Below are positions 42,083 through 50,311 of a stretch of DNA of 50,311 nucleotides, one piece after another. The notes below the pieces were generated by a model, which saw nothing but the letters and a program-made list of their open reading frames with translations, was not told where the DNA came from and ran no database searches. Location: assembly GCF_024345535.1 (NCBI RefSeq), contig NZ_JAGQBH010000010.1, positions 1 through 50,311 on the forward strand, read 5' to 3'. Each line of letters opens with the position of its first letter. Positions within the stretch are counted from its first letter, which is position 1. Both the position numbers and the translations under genes were made by a program. The DNA comes from Cyanobium sp. N.Huapi 1H5 (GTDB taxonomy: Bacteria; Cyanobacteriota; Cyanobacteriia; PCC-6307; Cyanobiaceae).

Positions 42083-43441
42083 TCAGAAGCGCAGCGTCGT
42101 CCGGATCAGCCCGGCCCACACCCCCAGGCTGCTCTCCCCGGTGGCCGGGGGAAACGGCAGGGCCTGGGACAGGTCCGGGCTGCCGGTGAGGGCGCCGCGC
42201 GGTCGGCTCAGCCAGAACACCGCCGGTGTCACCGAGAGATCGTCGCTGATCTGGATGCGGTAGTAGAGCTCCATGGCCAGGCCCCGGTCGTCGATGGCGA
42301 AGGGCACCGGCGTCCGGATGGCGCTGACGTGGGCGGGCGAGCCGATGGCGAAGCCCAGGCTGTTGCCCACCCCCAGCACATCGCTCCAGATCAGGCCGGC
42401 GTACCAGGAGCGGCTGCGCACCCCCGAAAGGCCAGCCACCGGGTAGGCGCCGAAGCGGAACGTGTCCTGTCCCCAGCCGGCGCTGATCGAGGGCAGCCAG
42501 CCGGAGCGGCGCGGCTGCCAGTAGCCCGCCAGCGACCAGGAGCTGAGGCTCCCTTCCGCGGCCCCGGCCGCCAGCTGGCTGGCCAGGGGGGTGCCCCGCA
42601 GCCGCACCTGGGGACCGCTGAGGTTCCAGGCCCCGGTGATGTTCCACTGGGGCCGGCTCAGGGCCAGCTGCAGGGTGCTGGTCTGGGAGGAGGAGCCGGA
42701 GAACAGGCCGCCCCCCCGGGCGCTGCCCCCGGCCTGGCCGGCCACATAGGCGTAGCCCAGGCTCAGCCCCTTCAGGCCGCCCCTGGGCTGCCACCACAGC
42801 CCGAAGCCGCCGCCGAGCCGTTTGCCGTAGGTCCCCGGCGATCCGGCGTACTGGAACAGATCGAGGATGGGCGAGGCGTTGTAGACGCTCGGCCAGACGG
42901 GCAGCATGTCGAGCTGCATGATCCTGGGCCCGACGCTGAGCCGGATCTCGGGGCCGATCGGCACCTGCAGATAGGCCCGGTTGATGCTCACCAGCCGACC
43001 GGAGCACCCCTGCTCCCCGGCGCCGCAGGCCGGCTCCTGGAAGGCCACATCCAGGCGGCTCAGGGGGGTGGGCGGGTTGGAGAAGAAGCCCGACGGGGCG
43101 AAGTCGCCCGTGCGCAGGCGGATCCGGAACAGGTCCTGGCCGGTGAAGCTGGTGTCGATGGTGAGGCGGGCCTCGTGGTTGAGGCTGAGTCCGTTCAGCA
43201 GCAGGGCCCCGGCGGCGCTGTTGCCGGCCTGCTCCACCGCACTGCCGGTGTAGTGCAGGGCGCCCAGAACGCCGTTGATCTGAAGGTCCACCGTGGTGGT
43301 GGGGGCGAAGCGGGTGGCTTCCAGCGCCCCGATGCCGGCCTGTGACGCCGGCTCCGGCAGCTCCTGGGCCCGCAGCGTCCCGGCAGCAGCGCAGACCCAG
43401 GCCGCCATCAGCCAGGGAAGGGTGGCGCCGGGGGGCCTCAC
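42083..43441 (-). CDS. Outer-membrane porin, OprB-like, without SLH domain
   Basis: A 452-residue exported protein. A signal peptide (about residues 1-25, ending LRAQ) is followed by alternating amphipathic beta strands (FRIRLRTGDF, RLSVGPRIMQLD, SLGYAYVAGQ, WNITGAWNLSG, LAMELYYRIQISDDLSVTPA) and a terminal Phe, the usual beta-barrel sorting signal. The C-terminal half resembles the cyanobacterial OprB/Som porin domain, but the N-terminal SLH domain and coiled coil of the major cyanobacterial porins are absent, so peptidoglycan anchoring must differ. GTG at 43441 is the start. It lies 13 nt after phosphoglucomutase. Confidence 0.83.
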   Translation of the reverse strand: MRPPGATLPWLMAAWVCAAAGTLRAQELPEPASQAGIGALEATRFAPTTTVDLQINGVLGALHYTGSAVEQAGNSAAGALLLNGLSLNHEARLTIDTSFTGQDLFRIRLRTGDFAPSGFFSNPPTPLSRLDVAFQEPACGAGEQGCSGRLVSINRAYLQVPIGPEIRLSVGPRIMQLDMLPVWPSVYNASPILDLFQYAGSPGTYGKRLGGGFGLWWQPRGGLKGLSLGYAYVAGQAGGSARGGGLFSGSSSQTSTLQLALSRPQWNITGAWNLSGPQVRLRGTPLASQLAAGAAEGSLSSWSLAGYWQPRRSGWLPSISAGWGQDTFRFGAYPVAGLSGVRSRSWYAGLIWSDVLGVGNSLGFAIGSPAHVSAIRTPVPFAIDDRGLAMELYYRIQISDDLSVTPAVFWLSRPRGALTGSPDLSQALPFPPATGESSLGVWAGLIRTTLRF

Positions 43442-43454
43442 GGAGCCTGGCCGT

Positions 43455-45134
<1,680 letters not shown>

Positions 45135-45254
45135 CTACCTCCGCCGATTCGGGTGGTCCTGCCGTTGCCGGCCGCCCTGGCGTTGCTGGCGCTCCAGCCG
45201 TGGCTGGTGGCTTGGACAGCTCTGGCTAGCGTGGGAGGAATTGCCTCACACCCC

Positions 45255-45707
45255 ATGGCGCCTCGGCCGCTTCCCACCGCCCCGCGCCTGGCCACCGCCC
45301 CGCGCAGGGCCGTTGTCGCCTCCGCGGTCGTCGCCGCCACCGCCGGGGCTGTGATCTTCAGCCAGACCTCGGTGCGGGGAGCGGTCATGGGGGCCCCGAA
45401 GGCCCTTCCCTATGCCGAAGCGGTGAGCCGCACCCACACCGCCGCCGAGGCGGTGCTGGCCGGGGCGGGCGCGGAAACCTGTCTGCGGGGCAAGCTCACC
45501 AATGCCCTGCTGGGCCTCTCCAGCAGCTGTGAGGCCAAGGGGGAGCGCAATCCCCTCTGCCAGCTCGCCGACAAGGCCGCCGTCGTCACCCCTATGAGCC
45601 TGGCCTTCATGCGGGACACGGCGACCCAGCTGCTGGCGCTGATCGATGGCGCTGCCACCCCGACGTCAGCCTCCGGCAGCCCCGAGCCGGCCCTGACCCA
45701 GCCCTGA
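45255..45707 (+). CDS. Exported or membrane-anchored hypothetical protein
   Basis: A 150-residue protein: Arg/Pro-rich N terminus, one hydrophobic segment (AVVASAVVAATAGAVIFSQT, about residues 19-38), then a soluble helical domain with three cysteines (ETCLRGKL, SSSCEAKG, NPLCQLAD) and a Pro/Ser/Ala tail. No family recognised. The start is not certain: the frame is open upstream through a hydrophobic stretch, but ATG at 45255 gives a normal signal-anchor. It is divergent from pgm and followed 12 nt later by a small gene. Confidence 0.65.
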   Translation: MAPRPLPTAPRLATAPRRAVVASAVVAATAGAVIFSQTSVRGAVMGAPKALPYAEAVSRTHTAAEAVLAGAGAETCLRGKLTNALLGLSSSCEAKGERNPLCQLADKAAVVTPMSLAFMRDTATQLLALIDGAATPTSASGSPEPALTQP

Positions 45708-45719
45708 CACCTCACCGCC

Positions 45720-45962
45720 ATGGAGATTCAGCACCCCTTGGATGACGGCCCCCTCTCTCCTGAGCAGGCCAAGCTGCTGGAGCAGTTCCGCCAGCGCGTG
45801 GACGCGAGGATCAGCAGCCACGGCCTCACCAGCACCGATGTGGCGGATCTGGTGAAGGAGCTGCGCGACCATCCCGACGTGAGCCGCCAGATGATGGCGG
45901 AGCTGGCCCAGGAGCTGCAGCGGCTGCTGCCCGGTCAGCGCTTCAGTTTTGATTGGGATTGA
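45720..45962 (+). CDS. Small conserved hypothetical protein
   Basis: An 80-residue acidic, helical, soluble protein (LSPEQAKLLEQFRQRVDARI, then HGLTSTDVADLVKELRDHPD, ending LPGQRFSFDWD). No domain named; the composition and start (ATG after CTCACCGCC) are gene-like. It follows the exported gene by 12 nt. Its last 20 nt overlap the 3' end of the convergent gene at 45943. Confidence 0.7.
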   Translation: MEIQHPLDDGPLSPEQAKLLEQFRQRVDARISSHGLTSTDVADLVKELRDHPDVSRQMMAELAQELQRLLPGQRFSFDWD

Positions 45963-46425
45963 TCAGGTTGATGCCCCCCTGCCTTGGGGCGGCATTTTCC
46001 GCCGGCTTGGCCACCGGCAGCTGCAGGCGGCAGACGGCCGTGAGGCTGCGGGCGGCGCGGTCGATCGGTTCGCGCCGCTCGAAGCTGTTGCTGGCCGCCA
46101 CCACCGACCGCTGACGGATCGTCCAGAGCACGTCCTTGCAGCTGGCGGGCAGGCGCGGATGGTCGAGCAGGGGGTTGGCCAGGCTGCGGGCCTGGTCGCA
46201 GGATTCGGCCGTGTTCTCGCGGCTGCAGGCCAGGGTGATCAGCTGCAGGGAGCGGAACTCGGAGGAGGGGGGAAAGGGGGGCGGCTCCGGGGCGGCCCGG
46301 AGCGGTGAGGCCCCCGCCAAGGGCAGGCTCGCCAGCAGGGCCAGGTGCGGCAGGGCCGCTCCGAGGCGGCGCGGGGCCGGAGAGGTGGCGCGAGGGGACC
46401 GGTCCATGGGGGGCGGGGAGGTCAC
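45943..46425 (-). CDS. Exported hypothetical protein with four cysteines
   Basis: A 160-residue protein. A basic N terminus and hydrophobic segment (ALPHLALLASLPLAGASPLR) form a signal peptide; the mature part (SSEFRSLQLITLACSRENTA, then SCDQARSLANPLLDHPRLPA and SCKDVLWTIRQRSVVAA) is helical with four cysteines, probably two disulfides. No family recognised. GTG at 46425 overlaps the upstream stop as GTGA (46422-46425) and is preferred; ATG at 46407 would remove six residues and leave the signal peptide intact. Confidence 0.7.
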   Translation of the reverse strand: MTSPPPMDRSPRATSPAPRRLGAALPHLALLASLPLAGASPLRAAPEPPPFPPSSEFRSLQLITLACSRENTAESCDQARSLANPLLDHPRLPASCKDVLWTIRQRSVVAASNSFERREPIDRAARSLTAVCRLQLPVAKPAENAAPRQGGINLINPNQN

Positions 46426-47684
46426 CCAATCATGGCCGCCGCCCCGGGATCCTTGGCGATCGGCGCGATCCCGTCGCGCAGCGGCCGCTGGGAGGCCAGC
46501 CAGCGGCGGGCCAGCAACGGGCCGCTCCAGCGGGCGGTGCGGGCCAGCAGGCCCCGCAGGCGGTGCCGGCGCCGCAGCAGCTCGGCCTGTCGTGCCTCCT
46601 GCTCCTGCAGCGCCTGGATGCACCGGATCTCCGGTTGCCGTTCGGCGACCACCGCCGCCGCGGCCGCGTCGATGGCCCCGGGCTCCCCGCCCAGCAGCGC
46701 GGGCCCCAGGTGCCGGGCGGCCACCAGGGCATCGCGCAGGGCCATGTTGATCCCCTGGGCCCGCAGCGGGCTCATCGGGTGGGCGGCATCACCGAGCAGC
46801 AGCAGGCCGGGCCGCTGCCACCGGGGGCAGAGCCCCACCCGCACCGGCAGTCGCACCGGCCCCTGGACGGCCGCCGGCGGGAGCTCCCGCAGCCGCCGGG
46901 CCAGGGCCTCGGGGGCGTCTCCGGCCCAGCGTTCCAGCCAGGCGCCCGGGCCGGTCGGGGTGGGCGCCGGCGGCAGCTCCGGCGCGATCGCCCAGCCCAG
47001 CTGGACACCGCCGCGGGCGGAGGGGAACAGGGCATAGCTGCCCGCGGCGCCCACCACCGTGACGAAACGGCCGGCCAGCCACTCCAGCACCCCGTCGGCG
47101 CCCGGGGCCTCCAGCCGGAACCAGAGCACGTCGAGGGGGCTGGGGGCGCTCTCCAGCTCCAGGCCGCCCCTGCGGCGCAACAGCGAATCCCGGCCGTCGC
47201 AGGCCACCACCAGTGCCGCCTCCAGGGTGGTGCCGTCCGCCAGGCGCACGCCGGCGACGCGGCCGTCCCGCAGCACCAGATCGCCAGCGGCCTGGCCCGG
47301 GTGGAAGCGGAAGCCCGGCTGGCGGGCCGCCTGCTCGAGCAGTTCGGCCAGCAGGGTGTCCTGGTCGATCAGGGTGCAGGGGGCGGCGCTGCCCATGGGC
47401 TCGGCCGCCTCGAACAGGGCCTGGCCGTCGAGGAAGAAGCTCCAGGCCGTCAGGGGTCGCTGCCGCACCGCCGCCGGCAGCGGCTCCAGGCCCATGGCCG
47501 CCAGGGCCGCCAGACCGCTGGGCATCAGCCCCTCGCCACGGAACGGCCGGCCGCCACGGCCGGTGGCATCGATCAGGTCGACCGGCAGGCCGCGGCGCGC
47601 CAGGAGCAGGGCCAGGCTGGCGCCGGCGGGGCCGGCCCCCACCACCAGCACCCGGGCGCCAGGGGCTCCGGAGGGGGCGCTCAG
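46422..47684 (-). CDS. FAD-dependent monooxygenase (UbiH/PHBH-like)
   Basis: A flavoprotein of about 420 residues: FAD ADP-binding fold VLVVGAGPAGASLALLLARR, CDGRDSLLRR (DG fingerprint, about residues 161-170) and GDAAHPMSPLRAQGINMALRDA (GD motif, about residues 300-321), the three signatures of aromatic-ring hydroxylases. The substrate is unknown; quinone, carotenoid or chlorophyll-related roles are possible. The first ATG/GTG/TTG in frame (GTG 47651) starts inside the first FAD strand. CTG at 47684 overlaps the upstream gene's TGA as CTGA and gives MSAPSGAPGARVLVVGAGPA, a natural-looking N terminus; it was chosen for that reason. Confidence 0.88.
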   Translation of the reverse strand: MSAPSGAPGARVLVVGAGPAGASLALLLARRGLPVDLIDATGRGGRPFRGEGLMPSGLAALAAMGLEPLPAAVRQRPLTAWSFFLDGQALFEAAEPMGSAAPCTLIDQDTLLAELLEQAARQPGFRFHPGQAAGDLVLRDGRVAGVRLADGTTLEAALVVACDGRDSLLRRRGGLELESAPSPLDVLWFRLEAPGADGVLEWLAGRFVTVVGAAGSYALFPSARGGVQLGWAIAPELPPAPTPTGPGAWLERWAGDAPEALARRLRELPPAAVQGPVRLPVRVGLCPRWQRPGLLLLGDAAHPMSPLRAQGINMALRDALVAARHLGPALLGGEPGAIDAAAAAVVAERQPEIRCIQALQEQEARQAELLRRRHRLRGLLARTARWSGPLLARRWLASQRPLRDGIAPIAKDPGAAAMIG

Positions 47685-47959
47685 GTGAAGGAGTTGTAGT
47701 TGAGGCCTTCCTCGGGGCTGCCGTTCTCCGCCCCCTGCAGGGCGTTCTTCTTGCTGAGCAGGTAGTCGACCAGTTCCTGCTGCAGGGTCAGCAGCTCACT
47801 GGTGCAGCCCCGGAAGGCGGCCCGGTGGCGGATCTCGTCGTGGCGGGTGTGCAGGTCCCGCAGCATCAGGTTGATGGCGTCCAGGCGCGGGGTGACCTCG
47901 CGGGAGCTGGCGGTGGACACAGGGATGGGGGTGGTGACGGAGCCGGACGCCGGGTCCAT
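47681..47959 (-). CDS. Small conserved hypothetical protein
   Basis: A 92-residue soluble protein. A Ser/Thr/Pro-rich first 25 residues precede a long helix (RLDAINLMLRDLHTRHDEIR, then CTSELLTLQQELVDYLLSKK) likely to form a coiled coil, and a polar tail ending NYNSFT. No family recognised. It lies between the phospholipase-D-like gene (17 nt upstream) and the FAD monooxygenase, whose proposed CTG start overlaps its stop. Confidence 0.7.
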   Translation of the reverse strand: MDPASGSVTTPIPVSTASSREVTPRLDAINLMLRDLHTRHDEIRHRAAFRGCTSELLTLQQELVDYLLSKKNALQGAENGSPEEGLNYNSFT

Positions 47960-47976
47960 GGATCGATTTCTACGCG

Positions 47977-49434
47977 TTATCGGATCGTAGACGGCGCCGC
48001 CATCGCCGCCCCACCGGCGCTGGAGGGCCGCTCACGGCCGCTGCCGCAGCTGCGCCGCCGCTGCTCCATGCGGCGGGCGAGCCGGCCGCCGATGCCCAGT
48101 TCGGCCCCGCGCCAGAGGCGGTCGATCTCCGCCTCGAAGTGGCGCGCCAGCAGGGGGGAGCGGATCAGCAGCAGGGTCTCGTCGTTCTGGAACGCGGCAC
48201 TCGGGCTCCAGTTGAAGCTGCCGGTGATCACGGCGCGGCCATCGATCACGGCGAACTTGTGGTGCAGCTTGTCGCCGGGCGCCAGCCGGGGCGTGCCCAC
48301 ACCCTCCAGGGGCGTGCTCCAGGCCCGGTTGTCCGCCTCGATGCGACAGTCCTGGTCGGGCAGGGTCACGCCCAGCAGGTCGAGGGTCTCGCTGAAGGCC
48401 CGGTTGGCGAAGCCCGGATCCGCCAGCAGGCGCAGCTTCACGCCCCGGCCATGGAGCTCCTGCAGCCGGTCGGCCAGGTTCTGGCCCGAGAAGACGAACA
48501 GGGCCAGATCGAGGCGCCGGCCGGCACCGGCCAGCTGGGTTTCGAGCCAGGCCAGGCCGTGGTTGGGGTCGCGGCGGCGGTGGGGGGAGAACAGCACCTC
48601 CACCGGCGTGCCGGCCACATCGACCACCTGGGCGCCGCCGCCCTCCTTGGCGATGCCGAAGCGGCTGTCGGGCTGGCCGCCCGGGCCATCGCCCCAGAGC
48701 CGGGCGAATTCGGCGGCGAACACCCCGGCCAGGGCGGGGCTGTCGAAGCGCAGCAGATGGTTGACGTTGCCGCGGGTGCTGGGTGCGCCCGCATCGCCGT
48801 GGATGCAGGAGGGGCTGAAGTTGGCCGAGCCGGTCACCACCACCCCGCCGTCGACCACGAGGAACTTGTGGTGCATCAGGCCGCTGCCGCGGCTGCCGTC
48901 GGCGGTGTCATCGAGCAGGGGCACCCCCGCCCGCTGCAGCACGGCCACGGCGTCCCCCTGGCCGAGGGCGGCCAGCTGCTGCTGGCGATGGCGCTGGTGG
49001 GGCGGCAGATCGACGGGATGCTGCTGGCTCCAGGGGGTGCTGTAGAGGTTCTCCAGCACCACCCGCACCCGCACCCCGCGGCGGTGGCGTTCCACCAGAG
49101 CCTCCGCCACCGCCGGCAGGGAAAGCTCCTGCACCGCCACCAGGATCTCCACCCGGGCCTCGCGGATGCTCTCCAGCAGCAGGGCCTCCAGGTCATCCCC
49201 CTGGCGCCACTGGCCGCTGACCGGGCTGCGGTAACGGCTGTCGCCGCGGTGGTTGAAGGCCACCCGGATGCCCGGCGGCAGGGGCAGGGCCCGGGGAGCG
49301 CCGCCGCTCAGGGCCGCCGGTGCCGGGCCGCAGCCCCCGAGCAGGCCGGCCATGGCCAGGGCGAGCAGGGGCCGCTGGGCCGGCCGGAGGCGCTGGGCGG
49401 GCCGGAGCAGGCGAAGGAGCGTGAGAGGGTCCAC
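47977..49434 (-). CDS. Phospholipase-D-like lipoprotein
   Basis: A 485-residue PLD-superfamily protein. The N terminus has a lipoprotein-type signal (LLALAMAGLLGGC; Cys about residue 35). Two HKD active-site motifs are present: HHKFLVVDGGVVVTGSANFS (about residue 186) and HHKFAVIDGRAVITGSFNWS (about 391), each H-x-K-x4-D with downstream GS-x-N-(F/W)-S. PLD proteins of this type hydrolyse phosphodiester bonds in lipids or nucleic acids; the envelope location favours lipid. GTG at 49434 is the start. The C-terminal 40 residues are basic, Gly/Ser-rich. Neighbours are small unknown genes. Confidence 0.9.
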   Translation of the reverse strand: MDPLTLLRLLRPAQRLRPAQRPLLALAMAGLLGGCGPAPAALSGGAPRALPLPPGIRVAFNHRGDSRYRSPVSGQWRQGDDLEALLLESIREARVEILVAVQELSLPAVAEALVERHRRGVRVRVVLENLYSTPWSQQHPVDLPPHQRHRQQQLAALGQGDAVAVLQRAGVPLLDDTADGSRGSGLMHHKFLVVDGGVVVTGSANFSPSCIHGDAGAPSTRGNVNHLLRFDSPALAGVFAAEFARLWGDGPGGQPDSRFGIAKEGGGAQVVDVAGTPVEVLFSPHRRRDPNHGLAWLETQLAGAGRRLDLALFVFSGQNLADRLQELHGRGVKLRLLADPGFANRAFSETLDLLGVTLPDQDCRIEADNRAWSTPLEGVGTPRLAPGDKLHHKFAVIDGRAVITGSFNWSPSAAFQNDETLLLIRSPLLARHFEAEIDRLWRGAELGIGGRLARRMEQRRRSCGSGRERPSSAGGAAMAAPSTIR

Positions 49435-49530
49435 GGGCTGGAGGGGACGGCGGGTTCCGCTCCTTCAGCCTTCCCGGCGGGGGACAGCGCTGAGGCTTCG
49501 CCAGGGGCGTGCCGCAGGCGCAGGGGGACC

Positions 49531-49740
49531 TCAGTGGTGGCCGGGCATCTCCGAGGTGCGCAGCATCACGGCGAACCAGAGACTGCCGATCACCACGGCG
49601 GCGATCACACCGGCCGAGATGCTGACCCGCAGCATCAGGATCGGCACCACCAGCGGGAACAGGATCGAGCCGGCCAGGGGGGTGAAGGCCACGACCGCCT
49701 TGAGCAGGCCGCGGTTGGAGCCGGTGGCGGTGTTCTCCAT
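49531..49740 (-). CDS. Small two-helix membrane protein
   Basis: A 69-residue protein with two strong hydrophobic helices (about residues 14-36 and 39-60) and a short polar C terminus ending EMPGHH. No family recognised. ATG at 49740 overlaps the TGA of the preceding DUF4912 gene (TGATG, 49738-49742), so translation is coupled. About 96 nt separate it from the phospholipase-D-like gene. Confidence 0.72.
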   Translation of the reverse strand: MENTATGSNRGLLKAVVAFTPLAGSILFPLVVPILMLRVSISAGVIAAVVIGSLWFAVMLRTSEMPGHH

Positions 49741-50311
49741 CAGAACCACTCGGCGACGGCCTGGCTGGCGGGGTTGCTGTTGTCTTCCGGCGTGGAGCGC
49801 CGGAACTCCATGGTGATGCTGCGCTTCTGCTCGCCATCGGCCGCCAGGGCCTCGATCGGGTAGAGCTGCTGGCCGTCGCGGAAGGGCACCTGCACCCGGA
49901 AGGTGCCGTCGGCCGAGAGGGGAACCTCCTCACCGCCGATGCTGAGGCGGGCGGCCGGATCGGTGGCGCCGTAGACGATCAGCTCGGCATCGGCCACCAG
50001 CCAGAAGGAGCGCTGGCGGGGGGCCACCCCACCGATGCCGGAGGCGCTGCGGCCGGAGGCCCAGGGGCCGGCGCCGGAGGCGGAGAACTCCCCGCCACCC
50101 TCGAGGCCGGCGGCGGAATCGATCTCGTGGAAAGCCTCGGATCCGCGGCCCAGACGGCGCCACTGGCTGGTCGCGCTCTGGTAGAGCCGCTCGTGCAGGC
50201 CGGAATCCACCGCTTCGGCGGGGGCGGGCAGGCTGGTGGAGGCGGAGGGGAAGGCGTCGAGGGAGAAGGGGACGAACTGATCGAGGATCTGCTCGGAGGG
50301 ATGCAGGGACG
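49740..50311 (-). CDS. DUF4912 domain protein, 5' end beyond window
   Basis: The frame is open from its TGA at 49740 to the end of the window, so the N terminus is missing; at least 189 residues are present. The C-terminal part, RSFWLVADAELIVYGATDPA, then VPLSADGTFRVQVPFRDGQQ and YPIEALAADGEQKRSITMEF, is the DUF4912 domain, widespread in cyanobacteria, whose function is unknown. A Gly/Ser/Ala-rich linker precedes it, and a segment with SEQILDQFVPFSLDAFPSAS lies at the window edge. GTG at 50210 is not a plausible start because the frame continues upstream with protein-like composition. Confidence 0.82.
   Translation of the reverse strand, partial: SLHPSEQILDQFVPFSLDAFPSASTSLPAPAEAVDSGLHERLYQSATSQWRRLGRGSEAFHEIDSAAGLEGGGEFSASGAGPWASGRSASGIGGVAPRQRSFWLVADAELIVYGATDPAARLSIGGEEVPLSADGTFRVQVPFRDGQQLYPIEALAADGEQKRSITMEFRRSTPEDNSNPASQAVAEWF

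Overview
The window is GC-rich, densely coded DNA that looks like the chromosome of a unicellular picocyanobacterium of the Cyanobium/Synechococcus type. The evidence is a high-light-inducible protein gene, cyanobacterial-type proteins (DUF2973, DUF1400-like, DUF4912, a cyanobacterial long-form RarA, KtrA/KtrB potassium uptake), a cyanobacterial 5S rRNA and several small proteins with the look of picocyanobacterial conserved hypotheticals. Genus is an inference; no 16S is present. I see no tRNA, CRISPR array, transposase, prophage or integrase, so this is core-type chromosome rather than an island. No gap between genes exceeds about 300 bases; the largest (10608-10861 and 13795-14039) hold nothing I can name.

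Layout. 1-406: end of an rRNA operon (23S-5S spacer, 5S rRNA, terminator). 413-2065: YihY/BrkB membrane protein and two small membrane proteins (+). 2085-4568: DUF2834 protein, exonuclease VII (xseB, xseA), a small membrane protein and hli (all -). 4680-5579: HAD sugar-phosphatase-like gene. 5591-9028: HrpB helicase with small conserved genes (-). 9134-10291: exported Deg/HtrA protease. 10338-13794: small proteins and an ABC-F ATPase (mostly -). 14040-14372: ribbon-helix-helix protein. 14361-21860: a compact minus-strand operon reading ndh-2, HAD hydrolase, hflX fused in frame to a 1-Cys peroxiredoxin, ktrB, ktrA, anmK. 21912-23520: cysH and type III pantothenate kinase (+). 23490-27161: BCP peroxiredoxin, a DUF1400-like exported protein, RarA-type AAA ATPase. 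27234-36618: two tandem RND efflux modules (adaptor-pump, small membrane protein, adaptor-pump). 36709-38410: unknown membrane protein and a LysM protein. 38536-42072: Anbu proteasome-like peptidase, glutaminase, an exported protein and a glutamate symporter, all co-directional. 42083-45101: outer-membrane porin and phosphoglucomutase (-). 45255-50311: small proteins, an FAD monooxygenase, a phospholipase-D-like lipoprotein and a DUF4912 protein that runs off the end.

The most striking features are: (1) the open reading frame joining HflX GTPase to a complete 1-Cys peroxiredoxin with no stop codon between them, inside a series of 4-nt overlapping genes; (2) two genes (hrpB and an FAD monooxygenase) with no ATG/GTG/TTG start available ahead of essential N-terminal motifs, each of which has a CTG overlapping the upstream TGA as CTGA. 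Together with ATGA, GTGA and TTGA junctions elsewhere, all four NTGA stop/start overlaps appear in one window; (3) an Anbu peptidase without its usual partner genes, placed with glutaminase and a glutamate permease; (4) RND pumps with extra hydrophobic segments between the two halves of the transporter.
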